In this document: piece after piece, positions 6,944 through 15,535 of the stretch
Layout: every line of letters starts with the position of its first letter
How positions within the stretch are numbered: the first letter of the stretch is position 1
Assembly: GCA_028277515.1 (NCBI GenBank)
Contig: JANQGC010000291.1
Location: 1-29,931 of the forward strand
Origin: Anaerolineae bacterium
GTDB taxonomy: Bacteria; Chloroflexota; Anaerolineae; Promineifilales; Promineifilaceae
Reading direction: 5' to 3'
DNA length: 29,931 nucleotides
The notes under the pieces: generated by a model
The model's input: the letters and a program-made list of their open reading frames with translations, nothing else
Told to the model about the DNA's origin: nothing
The model's database searches: none
Made by a program: the position numbers and the translations under genes

Positions 6944-7876
6944 TTATTGATTATCCGGGGTTTCAGGTGGATTGAACTCTCCCTTATTTGAAGGCGGGAA
7001 ATAAATTCGCTGGGTTGGATAAGCAAAAGCGATATCCTCATACTCGTCAAAAGCAGCCAGAATATCCTCCCAGATTTTATTTTCACTGCCCCTTCGCTGT
7101 TTGGGATTACATAGATAACGTAGGGTCAACAGGACACCGCTGGCTTCCACACTGATGTATACAATGGGCGTCAAGTTTTTGTAATAAATCATATAGTGGC
7201 TGGCCGCATTACGCACGCTCTCCCGTGCATCCTTCACCAGCGGCGTCGCATGTTTTTCAATGATGGCCGTCAGGGCTTCCTTCGCTTTATGTCGGTTGCT
7301 TTCAAAGGTAATCAAAACCGGAATCTCATTCCAGATATAAGTAAAACCGCGGCTGTAATTGGCCAGTGTCTCATTAAAAATCTTGCGGTTGGGGATATGC
7401 AATACCCGGCCCGTGCTCTGGTCGGCATCTACCCAGTTGCCAATTTCCATGATCGTGAACTGAAAATAGCGCACATCAACTACATCTCCCGCATTTTGGC
7501 CGATTTCAATGCGATCACCGACCTCAAATGGGTGGCGGAAGATGATAAATATCCAACCGAAGAAATTAGTGATCGGGTCCTGCAGGGCGATGGCTAAACC
7601 GGCGGACAGTAATCCCAAATAGGTAGCGAATGAACCAATGTCGTTGACCCAAATTCGGCCGATTAACAGCAAACCCACAACCAGTGTGGCATACTCAATC
7701 GTTTTGCGCCAGCGATATTTATAAGCAACATCTTCTTCCCTGCGGCGTATGACAGATAGCAGAATAAGCCTGGCGGCCCAGATGAGGATGATGACGGCCA
7801 GGGTATAGAAGATCTGCTCTTGTAATGTGGGAGCGAGACCGAGATTCTCTTCAATCCATTGTGTGATGGTGTTCAT
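6944..7876 (-). CDS. Small-conductance mechanosensitive channel (MscS family)
   Basis: A 310-residue inner-membrane channel that opens under membrane tension during osmotic downshock. Three hydrophobic helices are seen (about residues 20-41, 61-79 and 82-113). The last is the pore helix, with GLLSAGLAIALQDPITNFFGW matching the MscS TM3 pattern. It is followed by the beta domain (HPFEVGDRIEIGQNAGDVVDV) and an alpha/beta C-terminal domain. The ATG at 7876 has AGGAAA upstream. It is a single gene, convergent with the MocR gene. The acidic C-terminal tail (NPPETPDNQ) is short. Function is confident; specific ion preference cannot be read. Confidence 0.92.
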   Translation of the reverse strand: MNTITQWIEENLGLAPTLQEQIFYTLAVIILIWAARLILLSVIRRREEDVAYKYRWRKTIEYATLVVGLLLIGRIWVNDIGSFATYLGLLSAGLAIALQDPITNFFGWIFIIFRHPFEVGDRIEIGQNAGDVVDVRYFQFTIMEIGNWVDADQSTGRVLHIPNRKIFNETLANYSRGFTYIWNEIPVLITFESNRHKAKEALTAIIEKHATPLVKDARESVRNAASHYMIYYKNLTPIVYISVEASGVLLTLRYLCNPKQRRGSENKIWEDILAAFDEYEDIAFAYPTQRIYFPPSNKGEFNPPETPDNQ

Positions 7877-7987
7877 AAGTTTCCTAATAGTTTATACCGC
7901 GCTGCCCCAAAATGGCTAATATCCTAGCCAAAGGGACACGAAGTGGATGGCACGGTTACATGAGTCATAAAACCATGCGACCAATTT

Positions 7988-8017
7988 GGAACCCATTCGG
8001 GCTGAAAGGTGTATATT
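7988..8017 (+). promoter_or_regulatory. ECF-like promoter giving a possible leaderless sigma-factor mRNA
   Basis: GGAACC (7988-7993) resembles the -35 element of ECF sigma promoters (GGAAC) and lies about 35 bp before the ATG of the sigma gene at 8025. The AT-rich GTATATT around 8011-8017 could serve as -10. No Shine-Dalgarno precedes the ATG. If this promoter is used, transcription would begin at or just before the start codon, giving a leaderless message, and the gene would be autoregulated. Confidence 0.4.
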
Positions 8018-8024
8018 GTAATAG

Positions 8025-8609
8025 ATGACATTATCCGCCGACTTGCCAACGGCCGTCCCTGAGATGGGCGATGAATCAGAGCAATCGTTAATCATTCGCG
8101 CCCGCCAGGGTGACGCCGCAGCCTGGGAACGCCTCATGCGCCAATATCAGGGGCCGGCATTCCGCCTGGCCTATCTTATTTTGGGTGATCCCGCTGATGC
8201 GGAAGATGTCGCCCAGGACGCATTCATTCGCGCCTATTTGTCACTTGACGGCTTCAACGAGACACGGCCGTTGCAACCCTGGCTGCTGCAGATCGTCCGC
8301 AACCTGGCCTACAATCGCCAACGTTCGCTATCTCGTTACTGGTCCCATCTCCAAAAATGGTGGCAGGGCGATCCTGAAACGGCGATCAATCCGGGAGGCC
8401 AGGACAAGGCGGAGGCGCGCATATTGTGGCAGGCTGTGCGCCAATTAAAACCGGCCTGGCAGGAAGTGATTTATCTGCGTTATTTCCTGGAACTTTCCGA
8501 AGCGGAAACGGCCGCCACCCTGGATATCGCCCCGGGAACCGTCAAATCGCGGCTGCACCGCGCATTAAAGGCACTGAAACCGCTCATCGAGCATGAATTT
8601 ATCGAGTAA
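8025..8609 (+). CDS. ECF RNA polymerase sigma factor
   Basis: A 194-residue group IV sigma factor. Region 2 spans about residues 30-100, with the core-binding and -10 recognition segment GDPADAEDVAQDAFIRAYLSLDGF. Region 4 spans about 132-185 and ends in the -35 recognition helix ETAATLDIAPGTVKSRLHRAL. It directs polymerase to a small regulon, usually under the control of an anti-sigma factor encoded next to it. The next gene starts 2 bp after its stop and encodes a single-pass membrane protein, so they form an operon. The ATG at 8025 lacks a ribosome site; ATG 8064 (MGDESEQS) is an alternative start that matches typical ECF N-termini. Confidence 0.93.
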   Translation: MTLSADLPTAVPEMGDESEQSLIIRARQGDAAAWERLMRQYQGPAFRLAYLILGDPADAEDVAQDAFIRAYLSLDGFNETRPLQPWLLQIVRNLAYNRQRSLSRYWSHLQKWWQGDPETAINPGGQDKAEARILWQAVRQLKPAWQEVIYLRYFLELSEAETAATLDIAPGTVKSRLHRALKALKPLIEHEFIE

Positions 8610-8611
8610 CC

Positions 8612-9385
8612 ATGATGGAAAATGAAAACTACAATCAGGAAAAAATTGAATCTTTGGTCAAAGAAAAGGCACAATCTTTTCCCTATCCCGCCACACCTGA
8701 TATTGCCGGCCAGGTACGCCTTCATATATCAAAATCAGCCCGCCGGCCGCTGTCCCGCCTGGCCTGGGCAATTACTGGGCTGATCCTGGTTGCCGGGCTG
8801 ATATTAGCGGTCCCGCAGGCGCGGGCTTCTCTTGTCGAACTGATTCGTGCCGGCGCAGTGACGTTGATCGTCGACGATTCAGAAAAATCTACGACTACTC
8901 CTCCTGATACGGCTGAACTTTCCCTGTTGGAAGAGGCACTGTTTGCCAATGCCCAAAAACTCACCCTGGCCCAGACCCAAGAGCAGGCCTCTTTTGAATT
9001 AGCCGGTCTCCCCGACCTGGGTAAGCCGGACGCTGTTTACTTTCATGAAGTCTCAGGGCTATACGGCCAGGTTGTGGTCATGATTTGGCGCGACGAGGCC
9101 GCGCCAAATGGTGTGCAAACCCTTTTTTACCAGATGAATGCTCCCTACTACGGCATCAAGCAGGCGGCCAGGAACAGCATACGCAGCACGCGCATTGACG
9201 GCCGGGAGGCCTTCTGGATTGAAGGTGCGCACACATTTATCTTGAGCGGTGCGCAGGAGCAAAACCTGGTTCCCCGAGATGTGCTCATCTGGACCAGGGG
9301 CGACATCACCTACCGACTGGAAAGCGAGCTAACATACCAGCAGGCGGTGCAGTTGGCCGAATCGTTAGAATCATTAGCCGAATGA
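8612..9385 (+). CDS. Single-pass membrane protein, probable anti-sigma/sensor partner with a DUF4367-like ectodomain
   Basis: A 257-residue protein with a short cytoplasmic N-terminus (about residues 1-46), one transmembrane helix (about 47-68, LAWAITGLILVAGLILAVP) and an extracytoplasmic domain. The latter (about 105-257) resembles DUF4367-type beta domains that end in YRLESELTYQQAVQLAESLESL. Genes of this layout follow ECF sigma factors in Chloroflexi and Firmicutes. The cytoplasmic part is too short for a clear zinc anti-sigma domain, and no HxxxCxxC motif is present. If it holds the sigma factor, it does so through an unrecognised helix. It is 2 bp downstream of the sigma gene. Confidence 0.7.
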   Translation: MMENENYNQEKIESLVKEKAQSFPYPATPDIAGQVRLHISKSARRPLSRLAWAITGLILVAGLILAVPQARASLVELIRAGAVTLIVDDSEKSTTTPPDTAELSLLEEALFANAQKLTLAQTQEQASFELAGLPDLGKPDAVYFHEVSGLYGQVVVMIWRDEAAPNGVQTLFYQMNAPYYGIKQAARNSIRSTRIDGREAFWIEGAHTFILSGAQEQNLVPRDVLIWTRGDITYRLESELTYQQAVQLAESLESLAE

Positions 9386-9417
9386 GTTATGTAAAACAAA
9401 TTGCCTAATTTGTTCGG

Positions 9418-9521
9418 GCGCAAGCAAGAATGCTTACGCTACACATAGAACGAGCTTTCCAGGTCTGTCCTGAGCCTGTCGAAGGATTGTTCCCTGCGCA
9501 AGCAAGAATACCCATGCTACA
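9418..9521. repeat. Dispersed-repeat cluster in the gap before the lipoprotein gene
   Basis: Two 26-bp imperfect direct repeats (9418-9443 and 9496-9521) share GCGCAAGCAAGAAT and end in GCTACA. Between them are AGAACGAGCTTTCCAG, a relative of the hairpin at 23323-23344, and TGTCCTGAGCCTGTCGAAGG (about 9466-9485), a sequence I recall as a widespread dispersed repeat in environmental genomes. The block is noncoding and ends just before the ribosome site of the next gene. Confidence 0.6.
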
Positions 9522-9536
9522 AAAGGAGATCACCAC

Positions 9537-10808
9537 ATGAACAATAAAAATCGACTTCACATCCTATCCAATCAATATTTATTCGTCCTGCTTATCCTGG
9601 CCCTTTTCACGGTACTCAGCGCCTGTGCACCGGCGACCACTGAAGAAGCGGTTGCTCAGCCCACAGATTACACATTATTTCTGAACGACAGTTTTCTTGG
9701 CGATGAATTCTACCCATTGGATAGGGAAACATTAAATGCCATTGAAGAAACGCCTTCCCCTCGCCCAGGCTTTTATACTACGAGCGATGGTGTGTCCATT
9801 GAGTTACAATACGATAAGGGGCCGCAAGTGCGGGATGCCGGGCAAATTTGGATCGTCGTCACCAATCACCGATCTGGTGAAGAACTGGCCCGTTTTAACC
9901 CGCCCGAACCCGGTTTCATTTCCGGTTTCAGCGCTGACGGTTCAAAGCTTTTTTGGCAGCCCGATCTTCCTTATGATGCCTATCCGCCACCTATTGATTG
10001 GCTTGTCCTGGACGCTGAAGATGGACAGGTTCTCGCCCATATTGAAGATGAAACCAACGCTTGTTTCCGCCAGTGGGCCTTGTTTTCTCCGGACGGCCGT
10101 TTCGTCTATTGTGCCGTCGATCCGGCACTTGAAGATTTAAATCAACCTGCCCCATTACGCATCGCCGTCTATGACGTCGCCGGCGAATCCTTGGCGGCCG
10201 AAGTGGAAGTGCCTAATGTGCGAATCGGTGGTGAGCCGGCCACGCATGACGACGTGCAGATTTATGAATTCCTGGAACCGGCTTTGCTGCTCTCCCCCGA
10301 TAGAACATATCTGACCGTGTATGATGCTGCTGAAGAAACCATAACGCTCATCAATACGACTGATCTTGCGATTGAAGAAAGCTTTTCTCTCAACAACTCC
10401 GTTGCCTTCTTAGACTTGTTCAGCAATGTCGCCCAGGCCAAGGGTATGATGGATGGTGTGATCGGCAATGGCAAATATAGCCTCGACGGCTCCCAGCTAT
10501 ACCTTTTCAACCAGGTATTACGGCCGAACCCGGAAGACCCGCCCGGAGATCAGGGACTGCGTCTGGTCGATATTGAAAAGAAATCGGTCCTCGCTGAAGC
10601 CCTCACTGATTACCTGGTTCAATGGCTGTACCCGGCCCCGGACGGAACCCTATTCGTCTTCGGGTCGGCCGCTGAACATATGATGCCTTTTGAAATTCGT
10701 GACGATGTGCCCTCAACCCTATGGCGGCTGGACGGCCAAACCCTGGAAGTATTGGCTCAGCGGGATTTTGACGGCTATCGCGCCGGGCGTATCATTTACA
10801 CCAATTAA
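9537..10808 (+). CDS. Lipoprotein with a probable beta-propeller domain
   Basis: A 423-residue secreted lipoprotein. The signal peptide ends in the lipobox LSAC, with the lipidated Cys at residue 30. The mature part contains several repeats typical of WD40/PD40-like propeller blades that compare stored values over time (SADGSKLFWQPD, SPDGRFVYCAVD, SPDRTYLTVYDA, SLDGSQLYLFN, PAPDGTLFVFG). No catalytic residues are evident; a binding or sensing role at the outer face of the membrane is likely. AGGAG lies 8 bases before the ATG. It is downstream of the sigma/anti-sigma pair but separated by a repeat-rich gap, so cotranscription is uncertain. Confidence 0.8.
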   Translation: MNNKNRLHILSNQYLFVLLILALFTVLSACAPATTEEAVAQPTDYTLFLNDSFLGDEFYPLDRETLNAIEETPSPRPGFYTTSDGVSIELQYDKGPQVRDAGQIWIVVTNHRSGEELARFNPPEPGFISGFSADGSKLFWQPDLPYDAYPPPIDWLVLDAEDGQVLAHIEDETNACFRQWALFSPDGRFVYCAVDPALEDLNQPAPLRIAVYDVAGESLAAEVEVPNVRIGGEPATHDDVQIYEFLEPALLLSPDRTYLTVYDAAEETITLINTTDLAIEESFSLNNSVAFLDLFSNVAQAKGMMDGVIGNGKYSLDGSQLYLFNQVLRPNPEDPPGDQGLRLVDIEKKSVLAEALTDYLVQWLYPAPDGTLFVFGSAAEHMMPFEIRDDVPSTLWRLDGQTLEVLAQRDFDGYRAGRIIYTN

Positions 10809-10836
10809 CCGGAACCCTTCTCATTACAAACGAACC

Positions 10837-10880
10837 GGCCAGCATCCTGTTTAGGGATCTAAACTCTCAGGATGCCGGCC
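10837..10880. terminator. Long stem-loop after the lipoprotein gene
   Basis: GGCCAGCATCCTG (10837-10849) pairs with CAGGATGCCGGCC (10868-10880) with one wobble pair. The loop contains a second nested pair (GTTTAG with CTAAAC). There is no T-run after it, so it may be a factor-assisted terminator or an mRNA 3' stabiliser. Confidence 0.5.
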
Positions 10881-10931
10881 AATGCTCAACACATTCTGTT
10901 AACATTCTCTTATTCTCCTGTTTACTGATTA

Positions 10932-10961
10932 TTGACAAACGGTTAAAGAATCCTGGATACA
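10932..10961 (+). promoter_or_regulatory. Candidate promoter of the choice-of-anchor I gene
   Basis: A consensus -35 TTGACA (10932-10937) is followed after 18 bp by GATACA (10956-10961), a weak -10. It lies about 100 bp before the ATG at 11060, which leaves a long 5' untranslated region in which I see no known riboswitch. Confidence 0.4.
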
Positions 10962-11059
10962 CTTCCTCCTTGATGTGCTGGCGATTGCAAGCTGGCGGCC
11001 TTGTCGGGGCGGCTATCTCCGCTCTCTACACAATTCCAATTAACAACATGGAGGATTGA

Positions 11060-13903
11060 ATGAATCACAGAAAACCACTATTGTTGGCGCTGGTTAGTAT
11101 TGGACTCCCTTTACTAATTCTCGTCTTTTCCTTATCCGGCACCCAGGCAAGACCGGATGACCATCATGTCTCACTGTCCAAGGTCGGTGGATATGATTCC
11201 GGCCTTGGTGAAGGTGCGGCCGAAATCGTCACCTATGATCCGCAAACCGCCCGAATTTTCATCGTGAATGCAACGGATGCTTCCGTTGACATTGTGGACA
11301 TCAGCGATCCGACTGAACCAATGGAAGTTTCCCAAATTGATGTCACGCCATATGGGGCAGGCGCTAACGGCGCCGCTTTCGCCAATGGTGTTCTGGCCGT
11401 CGCAGTCGAAAATGAAAATGACCAGGCTGAGGGAAAAGCTGTCTTTTTTGATGCTGATGGCCAATACCTGAGTGACGTCACAGTCGGCGCAAAACCGGAT
11501 ATGATCATTTTCACGCCGGATGGAAACACGGTTCTTGTGGCTAATGAAGCAGAACCGAACGACGATTACACCGTTGATCCTGAGGGGTCGGTTTCAATTA
11601 TCGATCTATCCGGAGGAGCTTCCAGCCTGACCCAAGGAGATGTATCAACGGCCGATTTCAATGCCTTTGACGGCCGCGAAGAAGAAATGCGCGCCCGCGG
11701 TGTCCGCATCTTCCCCGGCATTCCGAGCAACACGGTTTCCAAAGATGTCGAACCGGAATATATCGCGGTCTCTAAGGACGGATCAACCGCCTTCGTCTCC
11801 TTGCAAGAGAACAATGCCTTTGCCATCGTGGACATCGCCACGGCTACTGTGGAAGATATTCTGCCACTCGGCTTGAAAGATCACAGCCAGGGTCCGGCGA
11901 CAATTACCAATTATGAATGGACCGATTTACCTGACCTGGGAACAACCGCAGGTGGCCAAACCATCAAATTAGGCGGTTTCTCCGGTTTATGGTTTGAAGG
12001 TATGACCGGGGAAGGCCTCTACATGTTTGCTACGGTACCCGATCGCGGCCCCAATGGTGCCCCCACCGATGTCAACGATGATGGGGATAATGAACGGCCG
12101 TTTGCCCTGCCCGACTACCAGGCTCGCGTCGTTCGCTTCACCCTCGATCCTGACACCAATGATTTTTCAGTTACAGAAGAAATCTTCCTTACCTTACCCG
12201 ACGGCACAACCCCCATTACCGGCTTACCCAACATTCCCGACGTGGATGAAACACCTGTTGATTTAGATGGTAATCTGCTTCCCTACGACGCCTATGGCGC
12301 CGATCTGGAAGGGCTGGTAATCACCGAAAACGGCGACTTCTGGGCTGTCGATGAATACCGTCCCGCAATTTACCACTTTAATTCTGAAGGGACGCTGATC
12401 AAGCGTTTTGTCCCCGCAGGCACAGGCGCATTGGCCGGCGAAGCGGCCGGCACATTCGGCATGGAAACTTTGCCCGCCGAGTATAGCAACCGCCGGCCGA
12501 ATCGCGGGTTTGAAGGCATGGCCCTGGATACGGACAGCGGTATCCTGTACGCCTTCATTCAAACCCCGCTGGCCAATCCCGACCGCGCCACCTCCGATAA
12601 CTCGGATGTGATCCGCATGTTGGGCATCGACCCCTCAACAGGTAATCCGGTTACTGAATACGTTTATTTGTTGGAAGGTTCCGATTATCGTGAAAGCAAA
12701 GTCGATAAGATCGGTGACGCTTTTTATGCCGGCGACGGCAAATTCTTTGTTATTGAGCGAGATTCATCAACCTCGTCGACCGGCAAGAAATTTATCTTTG
12801 AGGTTGATTTGCTAGGGGCTACCGATGTTCTTGGTTTGAGTTTCGCCGGAACATTGGAACAAGAAACGGCCGATTCCTTGGCCGCCCTGGGCATCCAAAG
12901 TGTATACAAACGAAAAGTCCTCAACCTGCCTTCGCTCGGCTACCTGGCCGGCGACAAACCGGAAGGGTTGGTCGTGTTGCCGGACGGCCGCTTAGCGGTG
13001 ATTAACGATAACGACTTCGGCCTGCTTGACGAGGAAATCCCCGGAGACGGAACCATCGCCCTCGATCCTGATCCGACACCGGTCACACTAGGCATCATTG
13101 AGTTTGTTGAGGGCAACATGATTGACGCCAGCAATGAAGACGGCGGTATTAATATTCAGAACTGGCCCGTCTTTGGCAACTTCATGCCCGACGCCACCGC
13201 CTCCTTCTCGGCAGGCGGCATGGATTATTACGTCACAGCCAATGAAGGGGACGCCCGTGATTATGATGGCTTCTCCGAAGAACTTCGTATGGGCGATGAT
13301 GAATATGTCATGGATCCCACGCGATTCCCGGAGGCAGCCACCCTGCAAATGGAAGAAAATCTCGGCCGTCTGAAGACATCAGATCAATTTGGCGATCTTG
13401 ATGGCGACGGTGATTATGATGTATTGCACGCCTATGGTGCCCGTTCCTTCACCATTTGGGACGCTTACGGCAACCATGTTTATGACAGCAGCGATGACTT
13501 TGAACATATCACCGCCGCCGAGATCGCCGAGCGTTTCAATGGCGACTTCGACACCGATGAAGGCGAGTACAATTTCGACAATCGCAGCGATGATAAGGGC
13601 GCCGAACCGGAAGCGGTGACCACCGGTGAAGTCTTCGGTAAAACCTTAGCTTTCATAGGACTTGAGCGTGTGGGGGGCATCATGGTATACGATTTTAGCT
13701 ATCCGACCGCTCCGGAATTCATCCTTTATGAACCGGCGGCTGAAGGGGATGTCTCTCCCGAAGGTTTGCAGTTCATCAGCGCTGATGACAGCCCCAACGG
13801 CAAAGCCCTGCTCGTCGTGGCCAATGAGATCAGCGGAACCACGGCTATCTATCAAGTTGATGGTCAGACGAGTGTTTATTTGCCAATCATTCGCACACCA
13901 TAA
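11060..13903 (+). CDS. Secreted choice-of-anchor I protein with inserted phytase-like (esterase-like) domain
   Basis: A 947-residue exported protein. The signal peptide covers about residues 1-30. The choice-of-anchor I propeller appears in two parts: residues about 38-278 (VGGYDSGLGEGAAEIVTYD, ..., ILPLGLKDHS) and about 684-935 (GNMIDASNEDGGINIQNW, VTANEGDARDYDGFSEEL). Between them, about 285-680, sits a domain resembling the esterase-like activity of phytase family (GLWFEGM, DLEGLVITENGDFWAVDEY, NRGFEGMALDTDSG). Acidic DxDxD-type loops (DVNDDGDNE, DLDGDGDYD) suggest calcium binding. The C-terminus is SVYLPIIRTP, a tail pattern I recall from many Chloroflexi surface proteins. GGAGG precedes the ATG. 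Likely roles are extracellular phosphoester hydrolysis or binding; the substrate is not known. Confidence 0.85.
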   Translation: MNHRKPLLLALVSIGLPLLILVFSLSGTQARPDDHHVSLSKVGGYDSGLGEGAAEIVTYDPQTARIFIVNATDASVDIVDISDPTEPMEVSQIDVTPYGAGANGAAFANGVLAVAVENENDQAEGKAVFFDADGQYLSDVTVGAKPDMIIFTPDGNTVLVANEAEPNDDYTVDPEGSVSIIDLSGGASSLTQGDVSTADFNAFDGREEEMRARGVRIFPGIPSNTVSKDVEPEYIAVSKDGSTAFVSLQENNAFAIVDIATATVEDILPLGLKDHSQGPATITNYEWTDLPDLGTTAGGQTIKLGGFSGLWFEGMTGEGLYMFATVPDRGPNGAPTDVNDDGDNERPFALPDYQARVVRFTLDPDTNDFSVTEEIFLTLPDGTTPITGLPNIPDVDETPVDLDGNLLPYDAYGADLEGLVITENGDFWAVDEYRPAIYHFNSEGTLIKRFVPAGTGALAGEAAGTFGMETLPAEYSNRRPNRGFEGMALDTDSGILYAFIQTPLANPDRATSDNSDVIRMLGIDPSTGNPVTEYVYLLEGSDYRESKVDKIGDAFYAGDGKFFVIERDSSTSSTGKKFIFEVDLLGATDVLGLSFAGTLEQETADSLAALGIQSVYKRKVLNLPSLGYLAGDKPEGLVVLPDGRLAVINDNDFGLLDEEIPGDGTIALDPDPTPVTLGIIEFVEGNMIDASNEDGGINIQNWPVFGNFMPDATASFSAGGMDYYVTANEGDARDYDGFSEELRMGDDEYVMDPTRFPEAATLQMEENLGRLKTSDQFGDLDGDGDYDVLHAYGARSFTIWDAYGNHVYDSSDDFEHITAAEIAERFNGDFDTDEGEYNFDNRSDDKGAEPEAVTTGEVFGKTLAFIGLERVGGIMVYDFSYPTAPEFILYEPAAEGDVSPEGLQFISADDSPNGKALLVVANEISGTTAIYQVDGQTSVYLPIIRTP

Positions 13904-13925
13904 AAAACCCTTTAACCCCAACATG

Positions 13926-13955
13926 AAAAAAGGAGCGCTTTGGCGCTCCTTTTTT
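13926..13955. terminator. Strong bidirectional intrinsic terminator
   Basis: A perfect 13-bp inverted repeat, AAAAAAGGAGCGC (13926-13938) and its inverse (13943-13955), has a TTTG loop. The GC-rich stem flanked by A and T runs works in both directions, serving the forward choice-of-anchor I gene and the reverse ATPase gene that converge here. Confidence 0.9.
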
Positions 13956-13996
13956 CATTCATCATTTAATTCGCGTTCCCTTAAGTATAATAACAC

Positions 13997-15478
13997 CTAG
14001 TGAACCCAACGATGCAAATCTTGATCTATCGTTGGTAGATCGAACAAGGTGATGTTCTCAGGCTGCCAATTGGCGCTGGAAGGTAGTGAAAAATTGGTGT
14101 CTTCTCCGGAAAAATCCCTGGCCGCTGAAGTCCATCCTTCGCGGGAAAAGCCAAAATAAGAAACTCGCCAATACCCTTTTTGGGGTACAACCTCCCCCGT
14201 TTTCTTGATAAGATCCTTTAAGACTTTTAAACCTGACGGCCGATTTCCCCATTTGCACTCACCCAAGATCATTGATTTTTCCATGGAATTAATGCCCACG
14301 ACATCAACCTGAGCGTTGCGGGTCCAAACACTCCCCACCTGATCAATAGGACACGCAATTTTTTCTCGCGCAGCAGCTCTTAATACCCACTCCCTGCACA
14401 GTTCCTCCCAGGTGTGTGTGCCGATGAAATCCCGAAGATGGTGTTTGATTTCGGCTAACGCCAGGTCCGGCTCATTCAAAGCTAATTGCGCCTGCCGTGT
14501 GGCCAAAAAACGATAATAAAATCTAAGATAGGGATCAACAATATGATATCTACCCAATCGGGAGCTAGTCGATGCTGTAACAGGAACTCGCCTCTCTACA
14601 AATCCAGCATCCCGCAATACACTTAGATATTTTGATACATGTCCTTGTGTAAGACCCGTCCGAGTACTGATCGCCTTTTGAGTACGATCCCCTCTGGCAA
14701 TAGCTCGCAGGATGCTCACATAATTATGCGGATCTTGAACGAAGTCCTGTAACAACAATCGAGGTTCTGCATGCATCAAGTTTTCAGCAGTTAACAACTC
14801 ATTGCGTATATTTTCTGAAATCGTTAATTGGGAGTTTATTCGCTCCCAATAAGCGGGAATACCGCCAAAAATCGCAAAAATAGCTACCCGCTCATCCGCT
14901 TCAAAACCTGGGAAAAAATCCTTTGTATAGCCAAAAGGCATAGGCTGTAGATGAAGCTGGCGTGTGGCTCGGCCGTAAAGTGGTGCCTGATAAGACAACA
15001 TATGCCGGTGCATCATCCCCAAATGTGATCCGCATATAGTTAAGAACAGATTACGTTTGGATAGCAGATGGTCCCACATATTCTGAATGGTGCCGGCAGC
15101 AGCGGGATTAATTTCCAGCACATATGTAAATTCATCAACAAAAAGCGCCAATCGTTCCTTTTCGGCCAAAACGGCCACCTGCTGCCAGGCTTGTTCCCAA
15201 CTGACATAAGTAAAATTCTGGGGAGCCGCGGCCTGCGGGTTAGCAAAATTGTAAATTGCCTGGGAAAATGAACGCAGTTGATCGGTAGTTGATGATGGCT
15301 CAGCGACCCAATAAAGGGCTCTTGAATTGTTGCTTTTTATCCAATGGGTGATTAAGCGGGTCTTTCCAACCCGGCGACGGCCGTAAAGAATAAGCAACGT
15401 AGGGTCTGCGGCGCTCCAAAGATCATCAAGTAATCTTAGTTCCTTCACTCGCCCCTTAAATTCTCGAAATAATGGCAT
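13997..15478 (-). CDS. AAA-family ATPase with C-terminal DUF234 nuclease-like domain
   Basis: A 493-residue protein of the archaeal-ATPase/DUF234 type. Walker A is GRRRVGKT (residues 33-40) and Walker B is LALFVDE (Asp115-Glu116). A winged-helix segment lies at about 255-305 (RTQKAISTRTGLTQGHVSKY). The C-terminal DUF234 region has AQVDVVGIN and, about 15 residues later, LGECKWGN; this D...ExK arrangement fits a PD-(D/E)xK nuclease fold. The biological role of the family is not established; DNA-related mobility or defence functions have been suggested. The ATG at 15478 has GAGGTG upstream. The gene is richer in AT than its neighbours, with few CGGCCG sites, so horizontal gain is plausible. Confidence 0.88.
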   Translation of the reverse strand: MPLFREFKGRVKELRLLDDLWSAADPTLLILYGRRRVGKTRLITHWIKSNNSRALYWVAEPSSTTDQLRSFSQAIYNFANPQAAAPQNFTYVSWEQAWQQVAVLAEKERLALFVDEFTYVLEINPAAAGTIQNMWDHLLSKRNLFLTICGSHLGMMHRHMLSYQAPLYGRATRQLHLQPMPFGYTKDFFPGFEADERVAIFAIFGGIPAYWERINSQLTISENIRNELLTAENLMHAEPRLLLQDFVQDPHNYVSILRAIARGDRTQKAISTRTGLTQGHVSKYLSVLRDAGFVERRVPVTASTSSRLGRYHIVDPYLRFYYRFLATRQAQLALNEPDLALAEIKHHLRDFIGTHTWEELCREWVLRAAAREKIACPIDQVGSVWTRNAQVDVVGINSMEKSMILGECKWGNRPSGLKVLKDLIKKTGEVVPQKGYWRVSYFGFSREGWTSAARDFSGEDTNFSLPSSANWQPENITLFDLPTIDQDLHRWVH

Positions 15479-15493
15479 ATATACACCTCAAGT

Positions 15494-15521
15494 ATCATAC
15501 TTTGCGTGTATAATACGCCAA
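15494..15521 (-). promoter_or_regulatory. Candidate promoter of the DUF234 ATPase gene, covered by palindromes
   Basis: On the minus strand TTGGCG (15521-15516) and TATGAT (15499-15494) are 16 bp apart. The -10 lies within the perfect palindrome AGTAT-C-ATACT (15491-15501), and a second imperfect palindrome (GCGTGTATAATACGC) covers the spacer. This suggests repression by a dimeric regulator. The gene would then be transcribed separately from the CorC-type gene 57 bp upstream. Confidence 0.4.
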
Positions 15522-15535
15522 AATTACGAATGTTG

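Noticed and set aside
7913..7930. TGGCTA...TAGCCA hairpin before the sigma gene as a terminator
   Set aside because: A six-bp stem without a T-run, located upstream of the MscS gene start rather than downstream of any gene.
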